Made by a program: the position numbers and the translations under genes
DNA from: Diplonema japonicum
Lineage: Eukaryota > Euglenozoa > Diplonemea > Diplonemida > Diplonemidae
Length of the DNA: 64,000 nucleotides
Assembly: GCA_964019335.1 (NCBI GenBank)
Contig: OZ025653.1
Coordinates: forward strand, 372,001 to 436,000
Direction: 5' to 3'
Notes under the pieces: generated by a model
Told to the model about the DNA's origin: nothing
Database searches by the model: none
The model's input: only the letters and a program-made list of their open reading frames with translations
Shown here: positions 49,411-58,926 of the stretch, in pieces
How the letters are laid out: each line of letters opens with the position of its first letter
How positions within the stretch are numbered: the stretch's first letter is position 1

Positions 49411-50416
49411 CTAATCTTCAGGAAGCCGCGGAGGTGGTTTGGCTAGACCACATCGGAGAACAGGTTTGCGCAGACCTTTTTTTAAAAAATAAAATAAAAA
49501 CCACAAAATACCTGCAGTGGGACGCGAATATCTTCCCTTGGGGCCTTCACCAGGAGAAAGCGAGGCCCCCTTTCGAAACCGTGTTCCGAGTGTGGGCTTG
49601 ACAACTGCATTAGGTGACGAAGCTGCAGTGGGAGACAGGGCCGCCTTAGTTGGGGGCGATGCGGAAGGAGCCTCCTTTGCTTTCTTACCCGCTTTCTTTG
49701 TTTTACCCTTTTCAACCTCTTTCGTCTCTTCCTTTTCCTTCACCTGAGGTTTTTCAGGTTTTTCATCAACAACGTCCTCAGATGATGAGTCGCTGTCTTC
49801 AACAACGTTTTTCTTTGTTTTTTTCGCGGCCGGTTTTGCCTTCTTCTTGCCATCCTTGCAGGATTTGCATAGGGAGTAATCGCAATCTTTCTTGCAAACA
49901 TACATCTTTTCTTTTGGTTTTGACTCTTCTTGGCAAGCGTCGCATGTGTATTTCCAGCCGTCCTTTGTGTGCGATGGGACGAGTTTGAAGTCATGTTGGC
50001 AGTCCTCTGAGGGAGGGGGTTCAGAGGATGTGGCATCGCCAGGTTGCTGGCTGCCAGATGATGAGGAGGATTGAGAAGCTTTGTAAGAAGATTCGGACGA
50101 TGCCGCCCTTCGCTTTTTCTTTTTTGGAGGTGGTTGTCGCTGGCCTACTGACTCGCTGTCGCTGTCCTCCACTGGTGGCCGTTTCCGTGTCTTGCCGTTG
50201 TTGCCCGGCGGTGCTTCGTCCTGAGAATCCAGCATCAACTGGTTGTCGGTCTCGCTTTTCTTTTCATCATCTGCTGTTCTATCAGCTTTGCACAATTTAC
50301 ATTTTTTCGCACTGGCCGTGTTTAGATACGTGCAGGAAACGCACGGCCATTGTCCTTTCTGTGTTTTTATTTTTTTTTATTTTTTTAAAGAACGGTCAAA
50401 ATACCTTTGGCGGCAT
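49411..50416 (-). CDS. Zinc-finger protein: RanBP2-type finger plus a C1/ZZ-like module, three exons
   Basis: Exons 50405-50416 (only 12 nt, MPPK), 49512-50358, 49411-49475; introns of 46 and 36 nt with GTATTTTG donors and A/T-only interiors. 307 residues. Splicing gives QWPCVSCTYLNTASAKKCKL followed by C, an exact RanBP2 finger (W-x-C-x2-C, N, C-x2-C; residues 7-28). Residues about 120-170 hold HDFKL...YTCDAC...VCKKDCDYSLCKSC, a second zinc site of C1/DC1 style. In between and after are acidic Ser stretches and Lys-rich clusters (PPKKKKRR) that could be nuclear signals. A nuclear RNA- or ubiquitin-binding role is inferred from the finger type. Confidence 0.75.
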
Positions 50417-50684
50417 TTTTTAATACTCTTTTCCTCCCCCCTCCCTTCCCTCTTTTTTTTTTTTTATGCCGCCTGTGGGTGGTGGTGGGGGCTTGCTTGG
50501 TACGATAAAAAAAAAAAAAAACTCAACAGAAAACTTCTTTATCCACATTCTTCATCGGTTTTTTTTTTTTTTTTCTTTTTGAAACTGAATAAAAAAAAAA
50601 AAAAAAAAAAAACAAGAGAAAAAAAAAAATGAACTCTCCTCCAGTTTGAGACTCACACAATGTTGTGAAGAATAGCTATTTATT
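50417..50684. other. Spacer
   Basis: Homopolymers; no gene seen. Confidence 0.4.
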
Positions 50685-50869
50685 AAGTGAAAATAAGATA
50701 GCATTATTTCACGCGTGGTGGCAGGGGGTTTAACGAGTAGGGATCTTAGTTCACTCGCTTCGCTCGTGAACTAATATCCTGTTTACTTCACGAGCGCAGC
50801 GAGAGAAAAGTAAAAAGCTACGAGTTAAACCTGCCACCACAAGTGGAATAATGCTCTTATTTTCACTAA
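50685..50869. mobile_element. Foldback MITE-like element P3
   Basis: The ends AGTGAAAATAAGATAGCATT and its near complement AATGCTCTTATTTTCACT enclose GTGGTGGCAGG/CCTGCCACCAC, GTTTAACGAGTAG/CTACGAGTTAAAC and a double palindromic centre of TTCACTCGCTTCGCTCGTGAA and CTTCACGAGCGCAGCGAG. It shares outer and inner arms with P1 at 5169, 45 kb away. Confidence 0.6.
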
Positions 50870-51218
50870 TACGTTGTTTTATTTAACAAGAGCCGGGTTT
50901 GAAAGGTGGGAGGTTACAGTGAAAAGTAGGATTTGGGTTACAGGGTGTGGGAGATACACCGTCGCTAAATTTCAGTTTGTGCGACTCTTTGTCCTCATCC
51001 CGCTTGCAAACATGCAAGCTGCATATGCCTGACGCACTATGTTGTAGGGGTCGCTGAATTCCATTCAGATACTCTTTCATTTGTTTCTGACTAAACACCA
51101 AAGCTTTTTTTCACCTCATGGACTTCTTCAAAAGAAGTGCAACCCTGGGAAAGCTCTGCATTTTTTTACCGAAGTTTCGTTGGATGATGTAACTTGCCCT
51201 AAACCTAGGTGAAATAGG
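50870..51218 (-). other. Possible element-derived ORF between foldbacks
   Basis: A minus-strand frame 50883-51101 (starting near MKEYLNGIQRPLQHSASGIC) has normal codon composition but no start context, family or conserved motif. It lies directly between two foldback elements and may be part of a larger decayed transposon. Confidence 0.25.
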
Positions 51219-51360
51219 TGAAATTAGGCCCAGGAGTGAAATAATGTTACATTATTTCACGCTCGAACATTATTTCACTCGTGGGCCTAATTTCAAGGTA
51301 ACTGGGAGTGAAAATAAAGCTGGGAGTGACATTGAGTAAAATCTTATTTTCACTCCCACC
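51219..51360. mobile_element. Two adjoining foldback units of the GTGAAAT family
   Basis: TGAAATTAGGCCCAGGAGTG and CACTCGTGGGCCTAATTTCA form long inverted arms (51219-51294). A second pair, GGGAGTGAAAATAA and TTATTTTCACTCCC, follows directly (51304-51358). Non-coding. Confidence 0.55.
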
Positions 51361-51379
51361 CTTGAAAACCCGGCTCGAG

Positions 51380-51432
<53 letters not shown>

Positions 51433-52182
51433 ACCCGAGCAAAAACAATGTCACCAAAAGTGCCACGTCGCGTTTTGCCACGAAGCAAAAAGAAGAAGGG
51501 AAAAAAAAAAAAAGGAAGTAAGTACTGCTGTAAAAAAAATTAAAAAGGAGTAAAGGAGAATAAAAAAACTTGAAGGGAAAAAAAAAAAGAATTTTTTTTT
51601 TCTCCTTCAGTTCCCGATTGTCCTAATAGGGTGAAGCAGAAAAAGAACAATTGCACAAAAAGAAAGAAAGAAGAAAAAAAAAGTCGATGTCACATGCAAA
51701 CTCCGCGCGAGAGCCGCAGGTCCCTAGAAGAAGGGGAGGGGGTATGGTCAAAAAAAGAAATCAAGAACAAGAACTGAAGCGCAACAAATAAAAACACGGG
51801 AGCGAAGTACGGGACACGCCTATAGGCATCGCATCACAAGACAGGAAGAGAAAAAAAAATCAAACTAATGGAACCAAATGACTCACCTCCTATTTCTATT
51901 TATTCTCTATTGTTCTTCCTTCCCCTCCCCCTAAAAAAAAAAGAACCAACGTGCTTCATTACATTGTTTTTCTATTATCAGGGAAGGCTTTTTCTATTCT
52001 TTTTTATTTTTATTATTATTAGTTTTTTTTTTTTTTTTATATTTTATTTTTGAAAAAAAACAATCTTCTGCATCTGGGTGCCGAAAGAAGCCTTCAAAAA
52101 GAGGGTCGGGAGCGGGCCAGCTCATGGAGCTGGCGTAGGGGGTATAGGAGTAGTTGCATTGATTCCGTCAGTGTTCTACATT

Positions 52183-52218
<36 letters not shown>

Positions 52219-52223
52219 TCCCT
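51361..52223. other. Homopolymer-rich spacer with a dispersed repeat
   Basis: Includes the second copy of the ACATGCAAACTCCGC repeat (51690-51724) and a CCAGCTCATGGAGCTGG palindrome (52117-52133). No gene supported. Confidence 0.4.
51690..51724. repeat. Dispersed 35-bp repeat, copy 2
   Basis: Partner of 23218-23252. Flanks are unrelated (both are homopolymer-rich). Confidence 0.55.
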
Positions 52224-53144
52224 TCAACATACCCCAGAGCCTACGTCATTTGGATTGACAAGTTTCAAGACAAAAGCAGTAAGAAGGAGAAGCATCATGA
52301 TGATAAATACACAAAGAAAGCACCTATCACGGGACCGCTGTTTTTTTTTCCAAAAAAAAAAAAAAAAATCACACACATTTCGCGCAAAAGAATATATTTC
52401 CCTCCTGGCCTGCTTCAGCTGCACGTCCAGTAAGTTAAGATCTTCCGAAATTTGCATCTCAACCTCCGCCTGTTTCTTAAGATCAACAGTGATATCCGCG
52501 GCAATATTGTTGGTCTTCGCGGTTATAGCCTCGGAGTGATGCAACGATTTTATCCCGTCCTCTTGTATTTTTATCGCCTTGTCCTGCACCCCAACGGCGG
52601 TCAACCCTTGAAACCCCGATGCCTCATTACCGGAGTGTCCGTAAGGATTGTTGCTAGGGGTGTAATTGTCTAAACCTCCATAAGGTATATGTTGAGGGGC
52701 GGGAGCCATTCGCCCACGTGGGAGTTGCTGCGGAACAGAATTGTTTTGATCGAAAAGTTTCCGCCTGTTGGCGTCAGGATCGTCAGAGGGAGGTGCTTGG
52801 AAAGTCGGCTTCCTCATGGCCCGGACCTTCATCATACTTATTTCCTCTGCGCCTTTCAACTGAGATGAAAGTTTGCTGAAATCATTGTTGAATTCGGACT
52901 CCTTCCCTTTATACGCGCTGAATTTCATGTAACCCGCAATGGCAACATCCAGTTCCCTGTGTGCTCGTTTTGCGTTTTCCATCTGCGTATTCCGTGCCTG
53001 ATCGCTTTGCACGTCCACCAATGCCGAAATCGCATTCTCCAAGTGATATTTTGCACTGGCTACTTTCACCTCCCATATCTCACCCGTCTCATCTTTTCTC
53101 GTCCCCTCCGATTGTTTGAGGGTGCCTTTCACTTTCCCCCACAT
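52224..53144 (-). CDS. Qb-SNARE, NPSN type, two exons
   Basis: Exons 52377-53144 and 52224-52337; the 39-nt in-frame intron starts GTGTG and is mostly T then A. 293 residues. A helical N-terminal half (KYHLENAISALVDVQSD, FNNDFSKLSSQLKGAEE) is followed by a Pro/Asn linker, then the SNARE motif from about residue 192 (KIQEDGIKSLHHSEAITAKT, DITVDLKKQAEVEMQ with the central Gln) and a C-terminal anchor (FLCVFIIMMLLLLTAFVLKL). The end VNPNDV resembles the VNPNN end of plant NPSN proteins. The splice joint RN/RSRDRCF gives the usual basic stretch before the anchor. Role: membrane fusion; the compartment is unknown. Confidence 0.8.
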   Translation of the reverse strand: MWGKVKGTLKQSEGTRKDETGEIWEVKVASAKYHLENAISALVDVQSDQARNTQMENAKRAHRELDVAIAGYMKFSAYKGKESEFNNDFSKLSSQLKGAEEISMMKVRAMRKPTFQAPPSDDPDANRRKLFDQNNSVPQQLPRGRMAPAPQHIPYGGLDNYTPSNNPYGHSGNEASGFQGLTAVGVQDKAIKIQEDGIKSLHHSEAITAKTNNIAADITVDLKKQAEVEMQISEDLNLLDVQLKQARREIYSFARNVCDFFFFFWKKKQRSRDRCFLCVFIIMMLLLLTAFVLKLVNPNDVGSGVC

Positions 53145-53547
53145 TTTTTTTTTTTTTTTTTTCTTGGCGGGGAGATGTTTTTAGAGGACAAGAATATATG
53201 GAAAAAAAAAAAAAAAAAGAGGCTGGGAGGAGGAGAAACGGTCTATTAAGAAAAAAAAAAAAAGGCTGGAGGAAAAGAAGAAAAGAAAAAAAAGGGGGGT
53301 AAAACAAAAGAAAACTTTAAAAAAAAAAAAGAAGGAAAAAAGAGGTTTCGGTGCGGGGTATACAATGGAAGGGAGCAAGAAAAAAAAAAGAGACATTTAA
53401 GGGTACCTGCGGTATGTGGCAGGATGGAAAAAAGAAAAAGAAACAAAAAAAAAAAAATAATAAGGCAAAGGAGGCCAGTGCTGGTGGCGCTCTGCAAGAA
53501 AAAAAAGGAAATATTTTCGGTCTTTTTTCTTTTTTTTCCCCCCGAAG

Positions 53548-53596
<49 letters not shown>

Positions 53597-53773
53597 CAAG
53601 AAGGAGGACAGAGGTGGAGAAAACAACGGGGATAAAGAACATCAAAAAGTACAATTGACTTTTTTTTTTTTTTTTTTTATTTCATTCCATTTTTTCTTTC
53701 CCTTTCACTCTTTGCTTTATAAAAGAGGGATTCACAAATGGCCTTTTTTTTTTCCCCCCCCAAAAAAAATTGT
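53145..53773. other. Homopolymer-rich spacer with a dispersed repeat
   Basis: Long A and T runs. 53391-53421 repeats the ACATTTAAGRGTACCTGCGG unit of 22302-22330. No gene seen. Confidence 0.45.
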
Positions 53774-55569
53774 TTAGTACCCCCTTCTGGTCGGCGACCT
53801 GTACCGGCTAGAGTTAAGGGGGCTCTGGCTGTTAGCAAGGGGGCTGTGAGGGCTGTGAGGACTTGCTTTGTAAGGGCTGGAAGCGGGAGAAGAGATATTG
53901 TGTCCAGCAACGACAACGACGGGGGTGTTGCTCGAGATGTTGTGGGCCACGCCGCACATGTCTGCAAGAGCAGCTAGACGGGGGATCTCGTCCTTGGCCA
54001 TGTCCGCCAAGGGCATCACAGCCCCCGTTTGGTCGTACATAGCACTGTTACTGTAGCGCAGGCTGGTCACAATTGCTTTCTCATCGTTGATGATCTTGAA
54101 GAGCCTCAGCTTGCCATGTTCGTCCTCGCCTACTTTGAAGCGAATCATGCTCCCCACGCCATGGCGTGGGTGGGACCCCTCACGTGATGCTGACACAGAC
54201 TTCCTTCTCTCCCCTTCGGGGCTCGTCGCTCTTAGCATCTTCCCAAGCATCCCTTTCGTCTGATGCAGCTTAACATGTGCCTCCCATCCCACACCAGCAC
54301 TTGACAGGATCGCCTCCTGTGCCCTCTCCAGCTTTTGCGACAGAAGTGTGATCGATGCTTCCTTTTCCGTCACCACCTGCTTCAGCCTGTTCACCTCGTG
54401 CGTCGCTTGCGTGTCGTACCGGACCTCTGTTCGCACCTCGCCCACCCTCACCTTGGGCGGTGAAGGGCCGTCGGAGTGGCTGGTCGCATGCGACGCTATC
54501 CTAACAGGTGTCGTCCCAGGCTCTGCACGGCGTGCCGCTTCCCTCGCCATGGCAAGCTCCTCCTCCAGTTCATGGATACGTTCCTGTTGTGGGTTGTTGA
54601 AAATAAAATAACATAACATACATCTCTCTCGGCAAGGGCCTTTGAATCGTGGTGTACGGGAGTCGAGATGTCGTGTGTGTCTTTGTGGTGCGACTTCTTC
54701 GCTTTCTTGCTGGCCTCTGCTTTCCACTTCTTGGCTTCATCCTGAGACTTCTTCAGCTCGGTCTCAAGTTCCTTCACCTTGTGTGCCTTCTCTTTTAGAT
54801 CCTCCTGGAGTCGGTGGATCTTGTTCTCCTGGTTACCAGAAGCCATGAGCCTCTGGAGAGACTCGATCTGCGCTTTCAGTTTATTGTTTTCGTCGGCGAG
54901 GTCAAGCTGAGGGGCGCTGTACGCGGTGTGCTGGCTCCTCACACTCTGAACCGTGCTGTTTGCGCGGGACGGAGGCCTGCTGCCATGTTCACTGAGAGCC
55001 TCCTCGATAGCGATCTCTGGGTCGGGCCCAGCCGAGATCGCACTGGCCTGACGAGAGAGGTTGGTGGGGGCGCCTACCGTCTCGCTCGCCTTGCTATGAA
55101 CACTCGCCTGTGACCCCTTCCTGGAGATGGCCTGCGCTGTCGCTTCTGTCTTCCCGCTCATGCTCACAACAGACTTGTCGAGCTGGTCATTGGTGGCTGT
55201 CCCTGCAACAGACTCCTTAAGCACAGGGCTTTCCTTCCTTCCGGGTGCTTCCAGCGACTGCCTCTGCGAACGCTTTGCTCCAAATGGGCTGCTGCTGTCG
55301 GCTGCTGATGTGACCGACGCGCCCCTGTCCTCCGTTGCCTTCGACAGGAAAGGGGACTTCAAACCAGGCGACGGGCTCTCCGTCTCTCTCTTCGACGCGA
55401 AGGAGGCCGACTTAGGGGGTTTGTCGTCACCCGCAGACCCCTTCAGGAAGGGCGACTTCGGAGGCTTATCGTCCGCCTTGACGAACGGCGACTTCGGCTC
55501 AGGGGCAGGGCTGTCCTTGCCGGCACCGCCCACCTTCTTTAACGTCGCTCCAAACGGGCTTTCGGACAT
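53774..55569 (-). CDS. SPF-repeat coiled-coil protein, two exons
   Basis: Exons 54622-55569 and 53774-54583; the 38-nt intron starts GTATG and ends ACAACAG, joining LAERD to ERIHELEEEL. 585 residues from MSESPFGATLKK. The first 120 residues repeat an SPF-K unit (ESPFGATLK, KSPFVK, KSPFLKG, KSPFLSK, SSPFGAK). Two coiled coils follow (about 245-310, NKLKAQIESLQRLM; and 317-410, split by the intron). Near 470-560 is a folded-looking stretch (MIRFKVGEDEHGKLRLFKII) that could be a PH-like or other binding domain, and the end is Ser/Pro/Tyr-rich. Probably a cytoskeletal or membrane scaffold; no family recognised. Confidence 0.7.
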
Positions 55570-55585
55570 GTTGCTGCCGGTAGAC

Positions 55586-55630
55586 CTGTGAGCATGGGAA
55601 CAGTAACTCGCAAAGAAAAAAAAAAACAAA
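55586..55630 (-). promoter_or_regulatory. Probable spliced-leader acceptor of the SPF-repeat gene
   Basis: A T-run on the minus strand (about 55615-55627) followed by GTTCCCATGCTCACAG ends 17 nt before the ATG. Fits a trans-splice acceptor. Inferred. Confidence 0.45.
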
Positions 55631-55646
55631 ATCAACATGTGAACAT

Positions 55647-56429
55647 CTAAATGTCAGGACTGGCATCGGAGGGCGCCGTCGGTGTCGCAGGGGTGTCGGG
55701 CTGCTCTGGGGGCATAATGCAAAGAGGAGCAGAATTGGTTCTGAGAGGAGGCGGGGGAAGCCCGCGACGGAGAGGAGCAAAATACAACTCAGAGCGTATG
55801 GGTGGAGAAGGCTGTGGGATTTGCCGTTGGCTAGGCAAGGGGGGCGGGGTAGGACGTGGCGGAGGCGAGTGCGGCAGAACCGCGAGACGTGTGGCGACTG
55901 CAGTGGGAGTGGAAGTATGGTAGGTGGCTGTGGTCTCCGGAGGACATAGCTGAGAGGGGTAGCAGACGGTGACGAGGATCTCAGTGTCCTGTGTCTTCAT
56001 TGTAGCGTGCCGTGCCATCACAACATCGTCCATGGTGCTGATGTCTAGGTCCTGGACTTGCAGAACTACCCCGCCTTGCCGTACACCAGCCCTCATGGCT
56101 GGGCTCCCCCCACCCACCCCGTGCACCATGACACGCCCACCCTCGTTCTTGCAGTACAGACCCCACACAATGTCGTACCTTTCCAGCCGCAAGAGGTACT
56201 GCACTACATGCTCGACACCACCCCCCGCATGTGTCCTCTCGGGAGAGACCAGCCCTGCTCTCTCAGGACTGGCAGAGCGGGGCTTGATACTGCTTTGCCT
56301 AGTCGGTTTCTCGACTCTATTTGGGCTCGCAATGCTCCCAACAAACATAGGCCCCTGAACAGCTGGCGAGCCAAGCGACATGCGGTCACTGGGGTTCAAT
56401 GCAGGAGTCTGAACGGGAAGGCCGCGCAT
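55647..56429 (-). CDS. PDZ-domain protein
   Basis: 260 residues from the ATG at 56429 (MRGLPVQTPALNPSD), chosen because an acceptor (CTTGCAG) lies 17 nt upstream and the longer frame is intergenic. Residues about 75-150 form a PDZ fold: IVWGLYCKNEGGRVMVHGVG, GSPAMRAGVRQGGVVLQVQD (carboxylate-loop and helix region) and TEILVTVCYP. The rest is Pro-rich and disordered. It is likely an adaptor binding C-terminal peptides. A larger PDZ protein is encoded at 60766. The spacing to the SPF-repeat gene is only about 80 nt. Confidence 0.75.
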   Translation of the reverse strand: MRGLPVQTPALNPSDRMSLGSPAVQGPMFVGSIASPNRVEKPTRQSSIKPRSASPERAGLVSPERTHAGGGVEHVVQYLLRLERYDIVWGLYCKNEGGRVMVHGVGGGSPAMRAGVRQGGVVLQVQDLDISTMDDVVMARHATMKTQDTEILVTVCYPSQLCPPETTATYHTSTPTAVATRLAVLPHSPPPRPTPPPLPSQRQIPQPSPPIRSELYFAPLRRGLPPPPLRTNSAPLCIMPPEQPDTPATPTAPSDASPDI

Positions 56430-56579
56430 CGCCCTAACACCCCACTCTGCAAGGGTGACTGCATGGACGAAACAAAGTAGCATACAAGTGAAACACTTAT
56501 GAAACACAGTTAGAAAGAAAAAAAGAAGCTTGGTAGACAGAAGGGGGAAAAAAAACAAACAAAACAAAGGAGCGAAAAG

Positions 56580-57390
56580 CTAGGAAATGGTGAGCACACA
56601 CAGTATCACTAAAACCACCACGAGAAGGGCAATACAGGCGTACTGTCGCTTCGTGCTCATCTGTGAGTGTGTTATTTTTTCTTTTTTTTCATCCAAATCT
56701 CCTACCTTCTCAACAATTTTGTCGACTTTTTTGTTCGTTTGCCGCATCCTGTCTGTGACTGCCTCAACCTTTCCTGTCAATTTATCGAGCAAGGTGTCCT
56801 GGGTTTTAATCTCTTCGTTGATGGCCCCGCTGACTTCCTTCACACGGACAACAGCGTGGCTGAGTTGCTGTTGTGTGTTAACGTTTTCAATTTTTTTGTA
56901 TTCATACCTCCAGTTCCTCGTTCTGCCGCATCATTGCGTCGTCTTGCTCCATCAGAAGCTGTTCCACCTCGTCCCCGCCCTCAGGTGCCAAGCTGTCCTT
57001 CATGCTGTCGATGTTCTGGCTCTGTTTTTGCCTCGGCAAGGTTTCCTTCAATTTATTCAGCATCTCCGTTGCGGATTTTACAAATCTACACCTTGCAGCA
57101 TACTCCTCCTCCGTGAGTTTGAATCGCTCTAGGTTCCCGCTTATTATCTCCACCGTCTGTGACAGGTCCTCCAGGTCCTCCTCGATGACTGACAGATTCC
57201 TCTTTAGCTCTCTTCGCTGCCTTCCGTAATCGCTATTGTCCTTATTATTATTATTATTATTTTTTTTTCTTTCCCCGAAAGGGGGGAGGGGGGAAAATAC
57301 CTCGCCTATCGCCTTCAGTCTATTCAGACTGCCACTTGCATTTTCCAGTTGAACTTCAAGTTCGTTTTTCGCACTGTAATACGGATCCAT
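56580..57390 (-). CDS. Qc-SNARE, syntaxin-6/10/61 type, three exons
   Basis: Exons 57301-57390, 56908-57240, 56580-56867; introns of 60 nt (GTATTTTCC...AATAAG, in frame) and 40 nt (GTATGAATAC...ACAACAG). 236 residues. The N-terminus MDPYYSAKNELEVQLENASG and the following helices match the syntaxin-6 N-terminal bundle. The last exon begins QLSHAVVRVKEVSGAINEE, then the SNARE motif (TQDTLLDKLTGKVEAVTDRM, central Gln in NEEIKTQ) and a tail anchor (ACIALLVVVLVILCVLTIS). Syntaxin-6-type SNAREs act in trans-Golgi and endosome fusion. The second SNARE gene of the window is about 4 kb away. Confidence 0.85.
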
Positions 57391-57646
57391 TTCTTTTCTC
57401 CTCTCTTTCTTTTTTTTTTTTCGTCTTCTTTTTTAGTGTGTGTTGTGTCTAAAGGAGAAAATACCAGTTGCACCGACCAACAAAAAGAGGAAAAAAGAAA
57501 ACTCCATCAGCACCCCCCTCCCCTTTATGACCGATCGGCATCTTCACTTTTTCTTTTCTTGTCACCGTGTAGAGAAAGGGGAGGGGGGGGGGGGAGACGG
57601 CACTGTTTAAACACCAAACATTGTCAGGTTGGTGGGCTCCCATTTC

Positions 57647-58367
57647 CTATTCTTCTTTCATTCCTTCCTTGAAAATAGTGGCCCTCATAGTCACCGAGAT
57701 CCGCAGCTCCGTGACCGGGATGACCCCATGGTAAAAGGGCCAATTTCTCATTTCGGACTGCATCATGAAACACATCCCGGGGAACTCTGTGGGTTCAATT
57801 TCAGGCGCAACCTGGTCCATGGTGAGGGAGGACCCTGGCTTGGAATCATTTCTGCAGGATTCATATTTTTTTTTAATTTTTTTTTTTTCTTTCGTACCTT
57901 TGCCAAAAGATTCCTTTCTTTGTTACATCAGGTTTGATGACCACACCGAAAACAGAATCTCCAAAGTAGAAGCACCGTTTGGGGTCTTCTGCACGATCGT
58001 AATGCGGGACGATGCTGTCACTTGTGTGGTAAATAGTGATTATAATATTGTCAAGATCTTCAGGTTTTGTAAGATGCCCTCTCTTCGAGTCGACTGACTG
58101 TTCGTTGAACAAATTGAAAACCTCTGTCCTCAGGGCATGTACCTCTTCGGGTATGCCGTTCCACCTCTTCTCGCCCTCTTCCAGTTTTGCAAAGTCCCAT
58201 CCGTAGTTTATTGTGTTCCTCCCGGGTCTTTCCCCCGCAGTGTCGCTCTCCTCCCACCGCTTCGAGCTGTCCTTCACTTTCTCCACCAGCGTTGCCACGT
58301 TTTTTATCGTGTTTTCTTCGATCCTTCCAACGAATAACCCTCTTTTATCTACTTCCTCAGCTGGCAT
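57647..58367 (-). CDS. 2-oxoglutarate/Fe(II)-dependent oxygenase-like protein, two exons
   Basis: Exons 57898-58367 and 57647-57851; the 46-nt intron starts GTACG (the one donor of that kind) and ends CCTGCAG. 224 residues. NIIITIYHTSDSIVPHYDRA gives the HxD iron ligands (HYD); KRCFYFGDSVFGVVI follows; and the second exon supplies the distal His and the 2OG-binding Arg (YHGVIPVTELRISVTMR). This layout fits AlkB-like or related 2OG oxygenases, which hydroxylate or demethylate nucleic acids or proteins. Without splicing the distal ligands are lost. Substrate not inferable. Confidence 0.75.
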
Positions 58368-58926
58368 TTTTCTTTGTTTTTTTTTGTTGCTCGTCCCTGT
58401 ATCATTTGAGGGGGTATAAAAAAAAGGGCAGAAAAAAAAAGGGAAAAAAAAAAGGACCCTTTCTTCTTAGATTTCACCTTGAGATCGCTCTGTTTTACAA
58501 AAGGAGGCGGGAAACCCAAGAAAAAAAAAAAAAAAAAAAAAGAGAGAGAGAAGAAAGAAAGAAGAAGAAACCTCTCAGATATCTGCACGGAGAAGAAAGA
58601 AAGGGTAAAAATACGTAGATTTTCACACATACGAGTAGTCAAGATCACGCAGGAAAAGAAACAAAGAAAAAAGAAGAAGAAGAATATGTGAAGACGGAAA
58701 AAGCACTCTGTCACCACTCCCTCTTTAAAGCTCAAGAGTAAAAATACACACGAAAAGTAATGGAGAGAAAAAAATAGGAAAGAAACAGACTGAAAGCCTC
58801 TCTTTCTCACTCTCTCTTTGCAACGTTTACAAGCCACAAATGAGCGTTAGAAGGACGGAAAAGGTGACACGTAATTATAATAAAAAAAAAATCTTTTTTT
58901 TTCTTTTGTAAATATTCTTCTTCAAA
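58368..58926. other. Purine-rich spacer
   Basis: A/G-rich on the plus strand; no gene seen. Confidence 0.5.
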
